Assembly (NCBI GenBank): GCA_902806565.1
Contig: CADCXA010000066.1
Location: forward strand, 1,612,001 to 1,676,000
Length of the DNA: 64,000 nucleotides
Direction: 5' to 3'
From: Hypoxylon rubiginosum
Taxonomy: Eukaryota; Ascomycota; Sordariomycetes; Xylariales; Hypoxylaceae
Positions 12,297 through 24,123 of the stretch are shown piece after piece; the first letter of the stretch is position 1; each line of letters starts with the position of its first letter. The position numbers and the translations under genes are program-made. The notes below the pieces were generated by a model, which was not told the origin of the DNA, searched no databases, and was given only the letters and a program-made list of their open reading frames with translations.

Positions 12297-13436
12297 ATGG
12301 CCGCTCCAGCAAAAGTACCAGCTCTTCTAGACCTGACTATTGACAATATCACACCGAATACGAACCGAATCAACTCGCAATGTCAGAACCCGCGTCTGAA
12401 ATATCTGATGTCGCGGCTGGTAACGCATCTGCACGACTTTGCGCGGGAGACACGAATTAGCACGGACGAGTGGATGGCGGCGCTCAACTTCCTCGTGGGA
12501 TGCGGGCAGATCAGTAGCGACGTGCGCCATGTACGTGCGCCACTCATATAACGGCTAGAGGCAAAGCGTACTCTGAAAAAAAATTAGGGACTGACGGTTG
12601 TGCCGGTCTAGGAATTCATCCTCCTCTCCGACATCCTGGGGCTCTCCTTACTAGTCGACAGCATCAACCACCCGAAGCCCCCGTCCTCGACCGAGGGCTC
12701 GGTCCTGGGGCCGTTCCACACGCACGACGCGCCGACGCTGCCCAACGGGTCGACCATGGCGTCGGACCCCGCGGGGGTGCCCCTGCTCTGCGTCTGCACC
12801 GTGCGGGACACCGCGGGCCGGCCGGTGGCGGGCGTCAAGATCGACATCTGGGAGACGGACAGCAGCGGGCACTACGACGTGCAGCACTCGGACCGCGAGG
12901 AGCCCAGCGAGCGGTGCGTCATGGTGAGCGATAGTGAAGGGCGCTTCTGGTTCAAGGGGATCCAGCCCGTGAGCTATCCCATCCCGCACGACGGGCCGGT
13001 CGGGAAGCTGCTGGAGAGGCTGGGCAGGCACTGCTGGAGGCCTGCGCATTTGCATTTCATGTTTGCGAAAGACGGCTGGGACAATTTAATTACGTGAGTT
13101 GATTCTCTTGGGATTATTCCCACGCCATAATACCACCGTACAAGCTAACCAATTCCTATAATCAGGGCGTTGTATATGCGAGGCGACCCGTACGAGACGT
13201 CAGATGCCGTATTCGGTGTAAAACAAAGCTTGATCGTGGACCTAGACAAGGTCGACGCGGCAACAGCGAAAGAATACGATTTTACAGAGGGCGGCCTGCT
13301 GCTGAAACATGATTTCGTGTTGACGACCGAGGAGGAGACGGTAAAGCTGCGGGACGAGAACGCGGCGAAGGCCCTGGCGCAGTTGGGATTGCGGATGAAG
13401 CTCGTTGACCATCTACCTGTACCTGAGCTAGACTGA
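12297..13436 (+). CDS. Intradiol ring-cleavage dioxygenase (hydroxyquinol/catechol 1,2-dioxygenase family)
   Basis: Three exons, 12297-12530, 12612-13093 and 13166-13436, join in phase to give 328 residues. Intradiol dioxygenases use non-haem Fe(III) to open catechol-type rings, feeding aromatic compounds into the 3-oxoadipate route in the cytosol. Residues about 20-110 form the helical N-terminal dimerisation domain, followed by the beta-sandwich catalytic domain (SVLGPFH, VAGVKIDIWETDSSGHYD, GRFWFKGIQPVSYPIPHDGP, RPAHLHFMF). The four iron ligands are Tyr166, Tyr200, His224 and His226, with the usual family spacing. Presence of the N-terminal domain fits catechol or hydroxyquinol 1,2-dioxygenase better than protocatechuate 3,4-dioxygenase. 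I chose the ATG at 12297 for its strong context (GACCATGGC); in-frame upstream starts would only add a short leader. No other catabolic gene is adjacent, so the substrate cannot be inferred. Confidence 0.9.
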
Positions 13437-13939
13437 GCTAGACTGAGCTATATTAAGTAGACCAAGTAGACTTAGACAGTTGATTAATCTGTGAGCGAAT
13501 ACGTCAATTTCTGGGTGCAGCTCTTGACCTCGCATTGGCTCTACACTGCTAATCCGCCCGGCTTCTTCAAAATATCAGTAGCGCACTGCTAATATGCTAT
13601 ACATGTTGATCAGGTAGTGCGCCATCGAATGCACCATATAAAGCCTCTGCCTACGCTCTTGCGCAGCTCTTTGCTCCTTGTGATGAGGGCGCTGATCATC
13701 AACTCATAACTGTTGACTAGCCGATGCCGCGGGGACGCTTCCTTCGTATAATCGCGTGCATATGCATACTGGACCTGCGAGACGACTGGCTTATTTCAAA
13801 CCCCCAAGCATATCGGTGGGAAACCAGCTGTCCTAGAAAACAGCCTTCTCGCCCTCGATCATAGAACGGCAATTCAGGTCGACGAGCCCCTACCGCCCTT
13901 AGGGTGCTGAATATTCCTCTAACGCCGTTTTCTTCTTCT
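13437..13939. other. Intergenic, convergent 3' ends
   Basis: A 0.5-kb spacer between the dioxygenase (+) and the CCDC97-like gene (-). It begins with a short GAGCTAGACT duplication right after the dioxygenase stop. No gene seen. Confidence 0.6.
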
Positions 13940-14911
13940 TCAGAAATCCTGGATCCCCGTCTCGCCCTCGAGCCTCTTCTCCCGCCGCCGCATCTCCTCG
14001 CCACCGCCCGCCGCCCGGTCCTCGGCCGCCTCGTCGCTGACCCAATCGGGATCCTCGTCGTCGAACCACGCGTCCTCTATCTCGCGCCGCTCCAGGGTGT
14101 CCAGGTCATCATTCTCGTCCACGGCGCGGTAGTCGAAGTCGTCGTCGCGCCCCAGCACGAACCGGCGCCGCAGGAAGCCGTCCCAGCGCTCGCGCCCCTC
14201 CGCCCGGGTCTCGGGCTGCTGCCGCGGCAGGCCCTTGACGCTCGACGCGCTGCTGCTGCTGCTCGCGCCGGCATCGCCGTCGCCGAGACCGTCGGTGCCG
14301 TTGGCGTACTCCCGGATAAAGGCGTCCGCGTCCGTGGCCGCGGACCGAGGGAGCCAGGAGGGAGCTGTAGCTGTAGCTGTAGTTGCGTTGGTGGAGCCTG
14401 ATGGCACGTCTTGTGAGGAAGACGTGAGCTGTGCTAGCTTGGCCTCGCCGCGCAGCAAGTCCACTTCGAGCACCCGCGAGTACCCCTTGGTGCGGCCCTC
14501 CTTCTCGCGCTCCTCCGCGGACTGGAAGCGCCGTATCAGCGCATCGTAGAGGAGCGGATCTAATGGGAGTTAGTTATTGCTCGGTTGCCAAGCCAGGATA
14601 GGTAGAGGGAGATGAAATGCAATTGAGTGCTTAGCAGATAAATAAAGAGGGCATTCATTAATCAAACAAAAGTACACACCGGCGAGCTCGTGCTCGAGCG
14701 ACTCGAAGTACTTTGGGTTCCGCTCCAGGTACTCGCGGCGCCGGTTCTGGACCCGGATCTGGGCCGAGTGCGCCGGAGACTTCGGCGGCCGCGGTTGCGG
14801 CTTCACGTACGTCGAGGTGGGCGAGGGCGAGGATGACGACCGCGGCGGCGACGGCGGAGCCTGTGGGGGCATGGGAGATGCGACTACGGCTTCGTCGAGA
14901 CTGTCCGTCAT
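13940..14911 (-). CDS. CCDC97-like protein (DUF2052 family), two exons
   Basis: Exon 1 is 14911-14680 and exon 2 is 14559-13940; the codon split across the intron gives Asp, and the product is 283 residues. The N-terminal 50 residues are a Pro/Ser-rich disordered region. The conserved core starts at NRRREYLERNPKYFES and continues across the intron into DPLLYDALIRRFQSAEER, KGYSRVLEVDL, then an acidic tail with FLRRRFVLGRDDDFDYRAVD and AWFDDEDPDW. This pattern (NRR-YLE, YD-LIRRFQ, FVxGxDxDFDY, WFD-E) is that of the CCD97-like C-terminal family. Human CCDC97 is reported to associate with the SF3B splicing complex, so a nuclear splicing-related role is plausible but inferred. A long serine run and the acidic C-terminus fit a disordered protein. 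The start is the first good ATG (14911). Confidence 0.82.
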
Positions 14912-15100
14912 GATGGGCTGAAGCTTCTGTGGAGGACTAGGCGAAGGAAATGAATCCCGGTGACACAGGTTGATGTGAACTATCCAGATGAAGTGGGGCT
15001 GCCAACTGTAATGACCAATCACTAGAGGATGTGATGCTTAGACGTATATATTATCTGTCCACTCAATTCCGTGTAGAACTTGCCTGCAGTGATCGGATAA

Positions 15101-15171
15101 GCATCAGTGGTTTAGTGGTAAAATCCATCGTTGCCATCGATGGGCCCCGCGTTCGATTCGCGGCTGATGCA
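15101..15171 (+). tRNA. tRNA-Gly (anticodon GCC)
   Basis: Seventy-one bases fold as a full cloverleaf. The 5' GCATCAG pairs with the 3' CTGATGC acceptor strand, the D arm is TGGTTTAGTGGTA (internal box A), and the anticodon stem CATCG/CGATG encloses the loop TTGCCAT with anticodon GCC at 15133-15135. The T arm is CCGCG-TTCGATT-CGCGG (box B). No intron is present. A run of T follows directly at 15174-15180, the expected RNA polymerase III terminator. Confidence 0.96.
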
Positions 15172-15180
15172 TATTTTTTT
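15172..15180 (+). terminator. Pol III oligo-T terminator of tRNA-Gly
   Basis: A seven-T run begins within a few bases of the tRNA 3' end, as is standard for RNA polymerase III termination. Confidence 0.8.
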
Positions 15181-16325
15181 GCGCTTCCAACGTATATTCC
15201 TTTTATGCCTACTTCACTCCCTATCTCTTTTTGCTCCTATTCCAACTTCCTGTGTAGTATAATAGCACTTTATGTTATTGCATTAGCTTGTGCTTTTAGC
15301 CTGTTCTTCATATTCTTCTTCCATTCTTAGCATTGAGGCTCCACTTAAAATACCTATGCCTACGAAGTATATATGAAGCGCGGAGCTATCGTCTTGAAGA
15401 CAATGAAATATTGTGGTTACACGATAGATAATTCACTGAAAGGGAGGATTTTCGACATGTCTCTTCGATGCTGTCCGTAGCTGTCTTCAGAGTCCGAGAA
15501 CCTTGATTGTAGAGGCTTATGAGATGTGGCAAGCGAGAGTACATACCTAGGGAAGTAACTAAAATAGATCTGTGGCAATCACTAACTCAGCTACCCTAAT
15601 TCCTTGAGATATATGATGAACGGAGATCCCGCTGAACTAAGGCGCGCAATCCAACCCATCAAGATTTCCACCCCGGAAGACTCGTTACTCAAGCCCTCAG
15701 ATGATGCTGCTGTCTGCACGGGCAACGAGGTAGGTACTGATCTCGCAGCTGATCGTCGATCTCATCTTGAAGACTTTCAATGTAGTCGCAGCAAGCTAAG
15801 GGTGCATGGTCAACCTTACGTTCGGCATCGAGGACCCAGAAAACGATTTTGCTATTGGGAGGTGGTCTACTATGGCACTGGCGTAGGCCCTACACGGGAC
15901 GGCGTCAGCGGCGTGCACATACAAACGTAATGAACGTGCGCATGGCGGATCCTGAAATCTCAGAAAAGGCGACATCCCGTTAATTTGCGCTAACGATTTC
16001 GTCTGTGCGCCCTTCGCCCTTCCTACGGTCGATAGAGGGCGGAGAAGGCGAGGGGAGGCATCGGTCAGAATCTCTGCTCTAAGGGGAACGGCCGAAAGTG
16101 ATCATACCCGGCAGAAAGAATACCCGACCGTTATGATGGGATGCTGGTGATAGAATCATTGTCAAGTGGCCACGTGGTGGCGGTTAGGTAGGTTGGTCAT
16201 CCCAGACCCATGGCAGGAATCTCGTGCGTTCAGACACAGTCAATACAATCCAGGAGACAATTTCAGGAGATGGCAGGTAGGACTATCAGTGCAATTTTAT
16301 ATCTGGGAGAATCTGCGTAGCTATT
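15181..16325. other. Intergenic region
   Basis: About 1.1 kb between tRNA-Gly and the kinase 3' end. A 108-codon plus-strand frame (15604-15930) begins with TTG and shows no recognisable motif, so I do not call it a gene. Confidence 0.5.
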
Positions 16326-18033
16326 TCATCGCCACTTAGATATTCCTCGTCTGTAACTGCTTCTGCGCTCTAAAGGGCTCCGGAGCCAACGGCTTTGGAG
16401 AAGCTCATATGCACTGGGCCGTTGGCGCGGTTGCAAAGCTAGAGTCCTATGAATGAAATCAACAAAGTTGCTCGCCTCCTCGCCCTCGACGGCGCCGCTG
16501 TGAGCATTTATGGAACTAAGGGAGACGGGCCGGATGTGTATATCACTCATTAAGCGGCCTGTGATGATGATTCGTTAGTGTTATGAAAAAGTGAGCTGGC
16601 ATTCATTCATCTTGATTTTTTATAAAAGAAAATACACAAGAGACGAGCAGCCATACCTTGTGAGTCAAAATATTTGTCACTTGACGTTGAACTTTTTATA
16701 AGCGAGTCCGGAAATGGGCCCAGTATTGCTTGCATTTGCGCCAGGTGAGCTTCAGATGAATAGGGTGTTGTGGCGCTCACCTGGCCGTCGAAGCAGAGTT
16801 TCCCTTGTACCAGCTCCCATATCTGTAACAATGATAGTTAGCCTTTACGTCCACAATCTAAAATGATAAGCCTATACGCAAAGCCGTCAGATCAAGAGCC
16901 GCCGGATACTTGCCAACATACAACGAGTCCAAAGTTCCAAATGTCTACTTTCTGCTTCCATTCATCACCCAGGATGACCTCGGGGGCTCGGAACACATCT
17001 GGCTGGATCCATTCCGTAAGGTGCTGGAAAGTGTAGCAGGCTAATGAAACGTGGATCCGTCAGCACCCGGAGAAGAGAATATACTCGCCTAGATGGGCAC
17101 TTACCACTCCCAAAATCAGCCAGTTTGATGGAAATGTCCGCGGAATTTTTCAAAATTTCCTCGGGAACGAATGATGTCGATTGCATATAAAAGTTGTCGG
17201 GCGGATTGACAGGATGCGATTCACGAAGAAAGAGTTCGGTCGGAGTGCGATCAAATATCTTATCCATCTCCGGTGTGTCGATTAGAATGTTCTGCAGCTT
17301 GATATCTGCAAGAGTTAGTAGGCGAATCCCCTCGAGTGTATGGAGGCGTTTACCAGTATGGACGACGTTGCAGGTATCATGGAGATAGGCGAGACCTTGT
17401 AGCAGCTGCCGGGCAATATTCTTGACTATTGGGACTGGGACCCTTAGGCCTGGGAACAGCTTCCGATATTCCGACAGACTTGGCCCCGTTGGCTTGAAAA
17501 CGAGACAGCTGTGCTTGCCATTGGGACCAGAGAAGGTAAAATCGTGTAATAGCTTAGTGATTCGATTGACGCCAGGCGAATTGTTCGATTCCTTGTTCAA
17601 TTTTTTCAGGATGCTACGCTCAAGCGTCGTATTTCCCATGTCAAAGCTGGTGTCCGCGGTAAGGAACTTCAGCGCGACATGCCGGTTCTTAACACGATGG
17701 CTGGGCCTGGGGCGATTATTGTAAGATGGCACCGGGCATAAGGGAGTTAATACAGCAATCATACTTTAAGTTCTGAGCCAGCCAGACGGTTGAGAAAGCA
17801 CCATATCCAAGTTTGCCGACAATCTTGTATCTACCGCTGTCGAATTCTTCGCCCTTATATCTACTGCTGTCGAATTCGTCCCCTATATGCACGGGATGGT
17901 ACCCTCCAGAGCAATAGCGCTCGAGGTTCTCCTCGCACACTTCGGTACGGTTGTGTATCTGTTGTGCTTGTGTAGGAGACAACAAGGAACTAGATCTGCG
18001 TTTCAAAGCCTGATGACCTCGTGGGAGAAACAT
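16326..18033 (-). CDS. SRPK-like serine/threonine protein kinase, six exons
   Basis: Minus-strand exons are 18033-17765, 17700-17354, 17305-17105, 17040-16922, 16822-16657 and 16558-16326. All phases agree and give 444 residues. The fold follows SR-protein kinases: ENLERYCSGGYHPVHIGDEF before the domain, glycine loop KLGYGAFSTVWLA, beta3 Lys in HVALKFL, Glu in LERSILKKL, catalytic loop HTDIKLQN (HTD instead of HRD, common in fungal SRPKs), DFG in LADFGSACYTFQH, activation segment EWIQPDVFRAPEVILG, then IWELVQGKLCF. SRPKs phosphorylate Arg-Ser dipeptides in splicing factors. This copy lacks the long spacer of Dsk1/Sky1-type enzymes and belongs to the expanded short fungal class, whose substrates are unknown. 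Just before the glycine loop, residues DEFDSSRYKG and EEFDSGRYK are a tandem duplication of about 30 bp. The exon 1/2 acceptor was chosen because it alone keeps the frame. Confidence 0.87.
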
Positions 18034-19013
18034 GGCGAGATAAAGCTGACAGATATTATAGGTACCTAGGTACCTATATACTCGAAATGACTCTGGGAGA
18101 AAGAGTTTGCCGTCGACTTAAATGATTCCGTGGGCTGCGTGATTGCACGACGGCGAGCTAGCATTACGGGGGCACTCAGCTCTCGCTTCTTCGACTGAAA
18201 ATACAGCACACCTTCGCGCCGACTATCCTATTATTTTATGAACCTAACAGCATTAGATAAGTCTAACCTGCTTTGAGGGAAAGAAACCTACATATAGTAA
18301 AAATTAAGGGGCCTGTCGCAAGTGTCATGGTGTCAATGATTCTCATAATGAAGATGTGCTGGGTTAAGTTTCTACAGTGGGGCGCTAGCCGTAAAAGTAC
18401 CCCCCGCTGGTATGCCCGCTGGTGTGTTACACGTGACACCAAGTCTCTTGAAACCCCTGAAAACGAGGTTTGACGTTAACGTCCTTGAAGACGAGAGCGG
18501 CAAAGGCCTTGGGTGATTTCAGATCCTTGCCTTATCTGCTTATGAGGTACCTAAGATATGGCAAGCATCTGATAGATTGGGTACCGGCGTCTACCATGAG
18601 CTGTGCAAATAGCACACTGGCGAAATTTCGCGGATTATCCGTTTCGCAAGGGAGAGATTCTTAAAAGAACCCCTTAACGCATACATATTTTTCATATTTC
18701 ATAAACGCGTTAAGTGATCACGGCGGTATATATTATAACGAGCACTAGTGAATCTTTTAAAATCCTGTTATAAGGCGGAAGCTAGGAAATATATATACTA
18801 TTAATGTTATTATCATCTTTGTAAGGTAGGTACATAGGCAGGTAAATTTATTATATTTTCCTAGCATATATCATCAGCTACGAGATAATCCGGTTCCAAA
18901 TAGGATATATGCATTCCAGCTTTAAAACATGGAATAATCATGATATTCATAAAGTGCCAGTGCTCTCGAGGCTCTGATAACCTAGATGGAAGGGTTACGC
19001 GTTTACCACCACC
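18034..19013. other. Intergenic, AT-rich
   Basis: About 1 kb. The first part is the kinase promoter, with a near-palindromic AGGTACCTAGGTACCT at 18060-18075. The 18660-18940 stretch is extremely AT-rich (many TATA and TTAT tracts) and could be a mutated repeat remnant. No gene seen. Confidence 0.5.
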
Positions 19014-22000
19014 TCACGCATACGCAAGCCGCCGCCCCTTCTCCAAATCCTCGCTTATCCTCCTCCCGCGGTTCCTATCCAGGCTCGGCCTCGCCCACGG
19101 GGCCGTCGTCGCCGTCGTCGCGTTCCCGCTCCCGAAGCTGATGTTCCGCGGCCTGCCCGCGCCGCGGTGCGCCGACACGGGCGAGAGCCTGCTGGCCGTG
19201 ACGTAGTGGTCGTCGCCGCCGCCGCCGCTTCTATCCTGGCTGTACAGGGTTGGTCGTATCCGCGGAGACAACCCGTCTACTTGTTGTTGTCGGTCTCTAC
19301 TAACCCCTGAACGCCGCTGCGTCGACATCGAGGCTTTCGAGTGTACGATCTGAGAAGAGGTAGTAGTCTCCTTCCCCAACCCCCCACCCTTATTCCCCTC
19401 CTCGCCGTACTTGTCGTAGCCACCACCACCACCATCCTTAGCAGACAGACCGCGCCGCCCTCCTCGGCTCCACCACTTCCAGCCCTCGAGCCACCGCCCC
19501 GCGGCCAGCCCCCGCGCCGCGTCCGAGAGGTCCGTGACGGCGAGCGCCGTCGCGATGAGCGGGATGCTGATTCCCAGGCCGATGCCGAACATGTACTTGC
19601 TCACGTACGGTATCGTGAGCCGGCCGTCCGCCCACTCCTGCAGGTTGATGGCGAAGAAGGCGGCGATGAAGCTCATGGGCAGGAAGACGATGGTCACGAT
19701 GGTGAACACCATGACCGTCTGCCCCTGCTTCGCCGCGATGACGGCCTGGTCGCCCGCGAACCGCGCCTCGAGCGCGTTCGAGTGCTTCTGCTTGAGGTCC
19801 AGCAGGTCCGTCAGGTTCATGTACAGGGACTGCGCCTGCTGGTCCATGCGCGCGATGTCCTTCTGCCGCATCTCGAGCCCGCGCAGCTGCTCGCGGCCCC
19901 TCTTTCGGATCTCGGCGGTGGCTACTTCGGCGCTGCGTTTGGGGCCGTCGCCGCGTAGCTCGTTCTCGAGCTCCCACTCGAATTCCTCCAGCGTCGCTTC
20001 CTGGGTCGCCAGTATGACGGCGATGATGTTCAGCTCGTCTCGGATGTCCTTGATCTCGGCCAGCAGAGCAGTTTCGAACCCTATGTCGAGAAGCGCGTCC
20101 GGAAACTGGGCCATGTCGGTGCTTTCGAGGGTGTCGGGGGTTCCGAACGCCGAGAGTCGCACGGGTCGGCCCATGCCGCGCCTGTGCCGGTGGTTCTGAA
20201 GCCACTGGGCCGATCGTGACGAGGCTTGGTTGAACCGGCGAAATAGCTGGCTTTCCTTGTCTGTGACGACTCCGATAGATTGGTCGAACATATCTAAAAA
20301 TTGAAACTTTTGGTCATGTAGTCGGTGCCGGTCAAACATCCCAGAACATTGACTGGTAATGAGCATTGCTAAGTCGTCTAGCATGTGTTAGCGTCACATA
20401 GAGATAATTAAACATGTCGATTGTCTAGAATCACGGCCCGGTAAAAGGCAATCATGATTGGAAAGGCAAAGGCGAAACGGGGATGATATTTACATACTAG
20501 ACATCGTGTTAGCTTGCAACGGTTTAAATTCCCGGTATACATAAATTGCTTATACATACCACACAGATCCAATAGGCGGTCGAGTCTTCGCGTTCGTTTC
20601 CTCAATGATACCGTCGAGAACATTCATTGGATCCTGCTTGGGCTGGTCCCAGCGTTGCGGAAAGCAAGTGATGATGAGATCTAAGACATATAAGCCATGA
20701 CCTCACTTAGCACTCCGGAGACAATTACCTTTCCCAAGGATCCAAAGCCAAAGTTGATCGACCATGAATACTTTAGGCTCGTCATTATTCTCCTTACAAT
20801 ACCTATAAACAACTTGATCTGTGTCCCTAGCAGACGTATCAATGCCGTGGTAGAAGAACTGGTCGAGAGTTCTCCGGGGATGTAGTGGCGGGTTGCTCTT
20901 CAGATACGCGTTAACAATCAACGAATCACGAGATTTGTTGTTTATAACCTGTCTCCCACTGCGCACGTTTTCGATAGCACTGCTCAACTTGTGTCGTCGC
21001 TCGTCTGTTTCGTAGTGCAGGAAAGGCATCTTCGGATATCAGCTTTTACCCAATCAATCAATCGAAAGCACGGGATTCTTACGAATAGGACTATCTTTCC
21101 ACTCGAAGTCGCAGATTTCGGCGTCTCCCAGGCAAGGGGGAGGGGGGGCAGAGATTTGTAGCTCAAAGCACTCGCAGTACTATCTTGTCTGTTCGGTGGA
21201 TTCCCGGGTGGGCCTCTAGCTCGCTTATGCCTCTTAGGATGCCTCTCGGCAAGCTGCTCAGACTTGTTCTTCTTCTTGGTAGGCGTATCGTCCTCGAAGA
21301 AGTCATTCTGCTTCTTCGGAGTCGAGTCTCCACCGCCGTTTTGGCTCGACCTTGCGCTGGCATCTGATGGTTCTTCAGATAGGGGAGCTAGAGATGATTT
21401 CTCATCCTTCTTATCCGCGAGGTCAGTCCGAGGCGAGGCTATGCGCTGACAGAAAGTCCTCATGAAATGAGCGTGTGCTAGATCGCCACGATGCTCTTGA
21501 TCGAAGCATTTTTCTAACGCCTTGAACGCTTCGATGTCTCGGTGGCCCGCCTCGATGAAGGACTTGGCAAGAAGTGTCTACTAAATCGTGAGTTTATGAA
21601 GGGGCTGCGCGATAAAAAGTGACAAATACCTCAACCCATGCGATCTATCATAAAATGTTAGTCCGTCTGTTATAATGGGAGGACTCGATTCAAGTGTACA
21701 TTATTGGCGGGAAGATGGATCCACCTGAAGTCCGGTTTATACTTGATATTCTTTGTCAACGTAGGGATTTTTGGCTTGTCATTCTCTTGGTCCCATCCGT
21801 ACAAAAGATCGTATACGGAATGTTTCGATACGAGCTGCTTCTTTTCGAACTGACCAAAGTCAACGACGGTAGCTTCGAAGGACCGGCATGCATCTCGTGC
21901 CACTGCCGATAGGCGGTCAGCAGCTCTTGCGGGGGAAAGGAGCTGAACAATTTCGGAATGGTGTTTCTCGGCAGCACAGAGCATAGCTGTGCGATTGAAG

Positions 22001-22971
22001 CTATCCTTGATTGTTAAATCGACGTCGGGCCTAGTCAGTATGAGCTTCACGACCTCCTCAAAACCATTGAAGGCTGCCCAGTGTAGAGGTGTCATTCCAT
22101 TGGAGAGCTCGGCATTGACGAATGCGTCAGCGTCCAGGAGCAGTGCCACAACGGGCGCATAACCACTTTGAGCAGCGTTGTGGAGTGGCGTCCAACCTCC
22201 GTCGCTCACAGCACACGAATCGGCTCCATAGCTGAGGAGAAGCTTGACCATTTCCTCATGTTGGTCTCTATGATTACTCTCGGCTACCAGATGCAAAGCA
22301 GTCCGCCCACGATTATTCGTGGCGGTGATATCAGCACGGTTCTCTAAGAGAATCCGAACAAGATCGATGTTTCCATTGGTAGCAGCCCATAACAAGGGCG
22401 TCCGACCAATCTGATCTTTCACCTCGATGTTCGCTCCGTGGCTAAGGAGTAGCTTCAGGGTCTCGATTGTCCACTTCTTCCCCTTTCCGGGCTTCTCTGA
22501 GGCTAAGAACAGCAAGGGTGATCGTCCTTCCTTGTCTTGCACCTCGACGCTCGCACGTCCGCTAAGCAGGATCTCTACCACTTTATTATGCCCCCTCATG
22601 CAAGCGCTAAATAGAGCGGTCTGGCCGTTGCGATTGCGGCCATTCGGATCGGCATTGCGCTTCAGCAACTCGGCTACGATATCAGCTTGCCCTCCTTCGG
22701 TAGCTTTCACCAGCGGGGGAACTTCGTTGTCTCGTCTAGGGTTTACTTCGGCGCCGTGTTCGAGAAGGAGTCGGACGAGGGAAAGCTTGCCGCGGGCTGC
22801 GACTTTTTGCAGGGCAGCGCGGAGGGCATCGTGATCGGTACTCGAGGTCCAGGGGGGCTCCTCAGCTAATATATCGCGTACTCTAGCTTCGTTGGCTTGT
22901 GCGGCAGCAGCAATAAGTCTCAAATGTCGCTGGTCGGGTTGGCTGCTAGCTACGCTGGCTTGACTGGCCAT
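19014..22971 (-). CDS. Ankyrin-repeat / CorA-like membrane protein, at least six exons
   Basis: One gene read on the minus strand. Exons 22971-21700, 21644-21630 (15 nt), 21577-21083, 21029-20729 and 20680-about 20560 join in phase; the last coding block runs from about 20377 to 19014. The N-terminal ~400 residues hold about nine ankyrin repeats (GWTPLHNAAQSGYAPVVALL, GMTPLHWAAFNGFEEVVKLI and others). A lysine-rich linker follows, then a CorA-like region (CFPQRWDQPKQDPMNVLDGI ... DLAMLITSQC), a coiled coil, and two membrane helices (VMVFTIVTIVFLPMSFIAAFF; MFGIGLGISIPLIATALAV). The CorA selectivity motif GMN is replaced by AIN in FFAINLQEW, so Mg2+ transport is doubtful. The C-terminus is a Gly/Ser/Arg-rich cytosolic tail. 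The donor near 20560 (GTATGT) and the acceptor near 20378 give a one-base frame mismatch, so a small exon, an unusual splice site or a frameshift is hidden there. Confidence 0.8.
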
Positions 22972-24123
22972 TACAAGGAGAGTCGGCGTAGATGGAAAAG
23001 GGGGGTTGGAACTATCGCAAGCAGATCGCCATAATTTAAAAAGTTTTTATTAATTAACATAAGATCTAATTTATAGTCTCATGATTGAAGCTCCTAGACC
23101 GTTCTGTTCCACAAAACCACATGGTCCAGATAGTCTCTCCGGGCTTGTATAACATGTGTGCAAAGTTGTGTTCTAGAAAGGGTAGTGCATCGGAAACGAT
23201 AACGAATTGGAGGCTCAATTGAAGCGGAAAACTGGAGGGTAGCATAAAATTTGCGGAGGTTGCAACGAACTTCTGCGCGCATGTCGCGATCGATGTCGCG
23301 CCGCCAACCCGCCAGCCCGCTCTTTCGCTAAGACCCAGCCAAGTCCCAGCCAAGTTTTCTGGCAGGTGGCTGGCAGAGCCTGCAGAGCGTAGCGTCAGAG
23401 CGTCCAGGATGAACTAGGTGGGTTGGGAATGCAGCTTACAGGCGCAGCTTGCGGGTAGTGGCCAGATTGGGAAACTAAGCGATTAGGGACGACCTGGCCA
23501 CTGGTATCCGTAATTCAAGCTTAAAGGCTGCTTCTGGCTTTGCCCAGTGTTTCCGGTAGAGTGGTAAGCTTCTGGCTTCTCGGGTCGCTAACCAACACTC
23601 CAAACTCAAAACGACCTCCTAATTTATGTAGTACAAGACCGGTCTCGGATATGTATTATTAGAGTGCCTATATGATGTATATAGTCCACAATACAAGGTA
23701 TGCTAGACTCGACCTTTTACACAATAGAATTGACTTTGGCTGTTCAGATGTAGTGCACAGGAACCCGTTTAAGGTGTATTTAGATATTTTTAGGTGTTAT
23801 GTTCTAAAAGGAAAGTCTGTTGCATCGAAGCATTGAGTCGTCTTACATAAATTACCTACATATACCTACATACCTAGGCACATATACCCTCAGTTACATG
23901 TATATACAATATACTGTACATGTAATCACTCATACAAAAGAGAACATCGTGATGATTTGAGACCCCTCTCGGGTAGTGTGTGTTTATTAGGTAGGTAGGT
24001 AGTAGGTAGTAGTCTACATAGTACGTGTGTACAATAATTGTAAGAAGGCCGTGACTTCGTATGGGCAAGACCTCATTAAAATATGCCCAGTTGTCTCAAG
24101 ACAATGAACCCGCTTGTCCTTTC
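22972..24123. other. Intergenic, divergent promoter of the ankyrin gene and 3' flank of the SGNH gene
   Basis: About 1.15 kb without a recognisable gene. It includes GGTAGGTAGGTAG-type repeats near 23990-24012. Short open frames at 23066-23353 have no family features. Confidence 0.5.

Noticed and set aside
15604..15930. 108-codon plus-strand frame
   Set aside because: Starts at TTG, has no domain or splice evidence and lies in an ordinary intergenic region.
22972..24123. Possible CRISPR-like or mobile-element arrays from GGTAGGTAGG repeats
   Set aside because: They are short simple repeats without spacers, terminal inverted repeats or coding capacity; CRISPR is not expected in a fungal nuclear genome.
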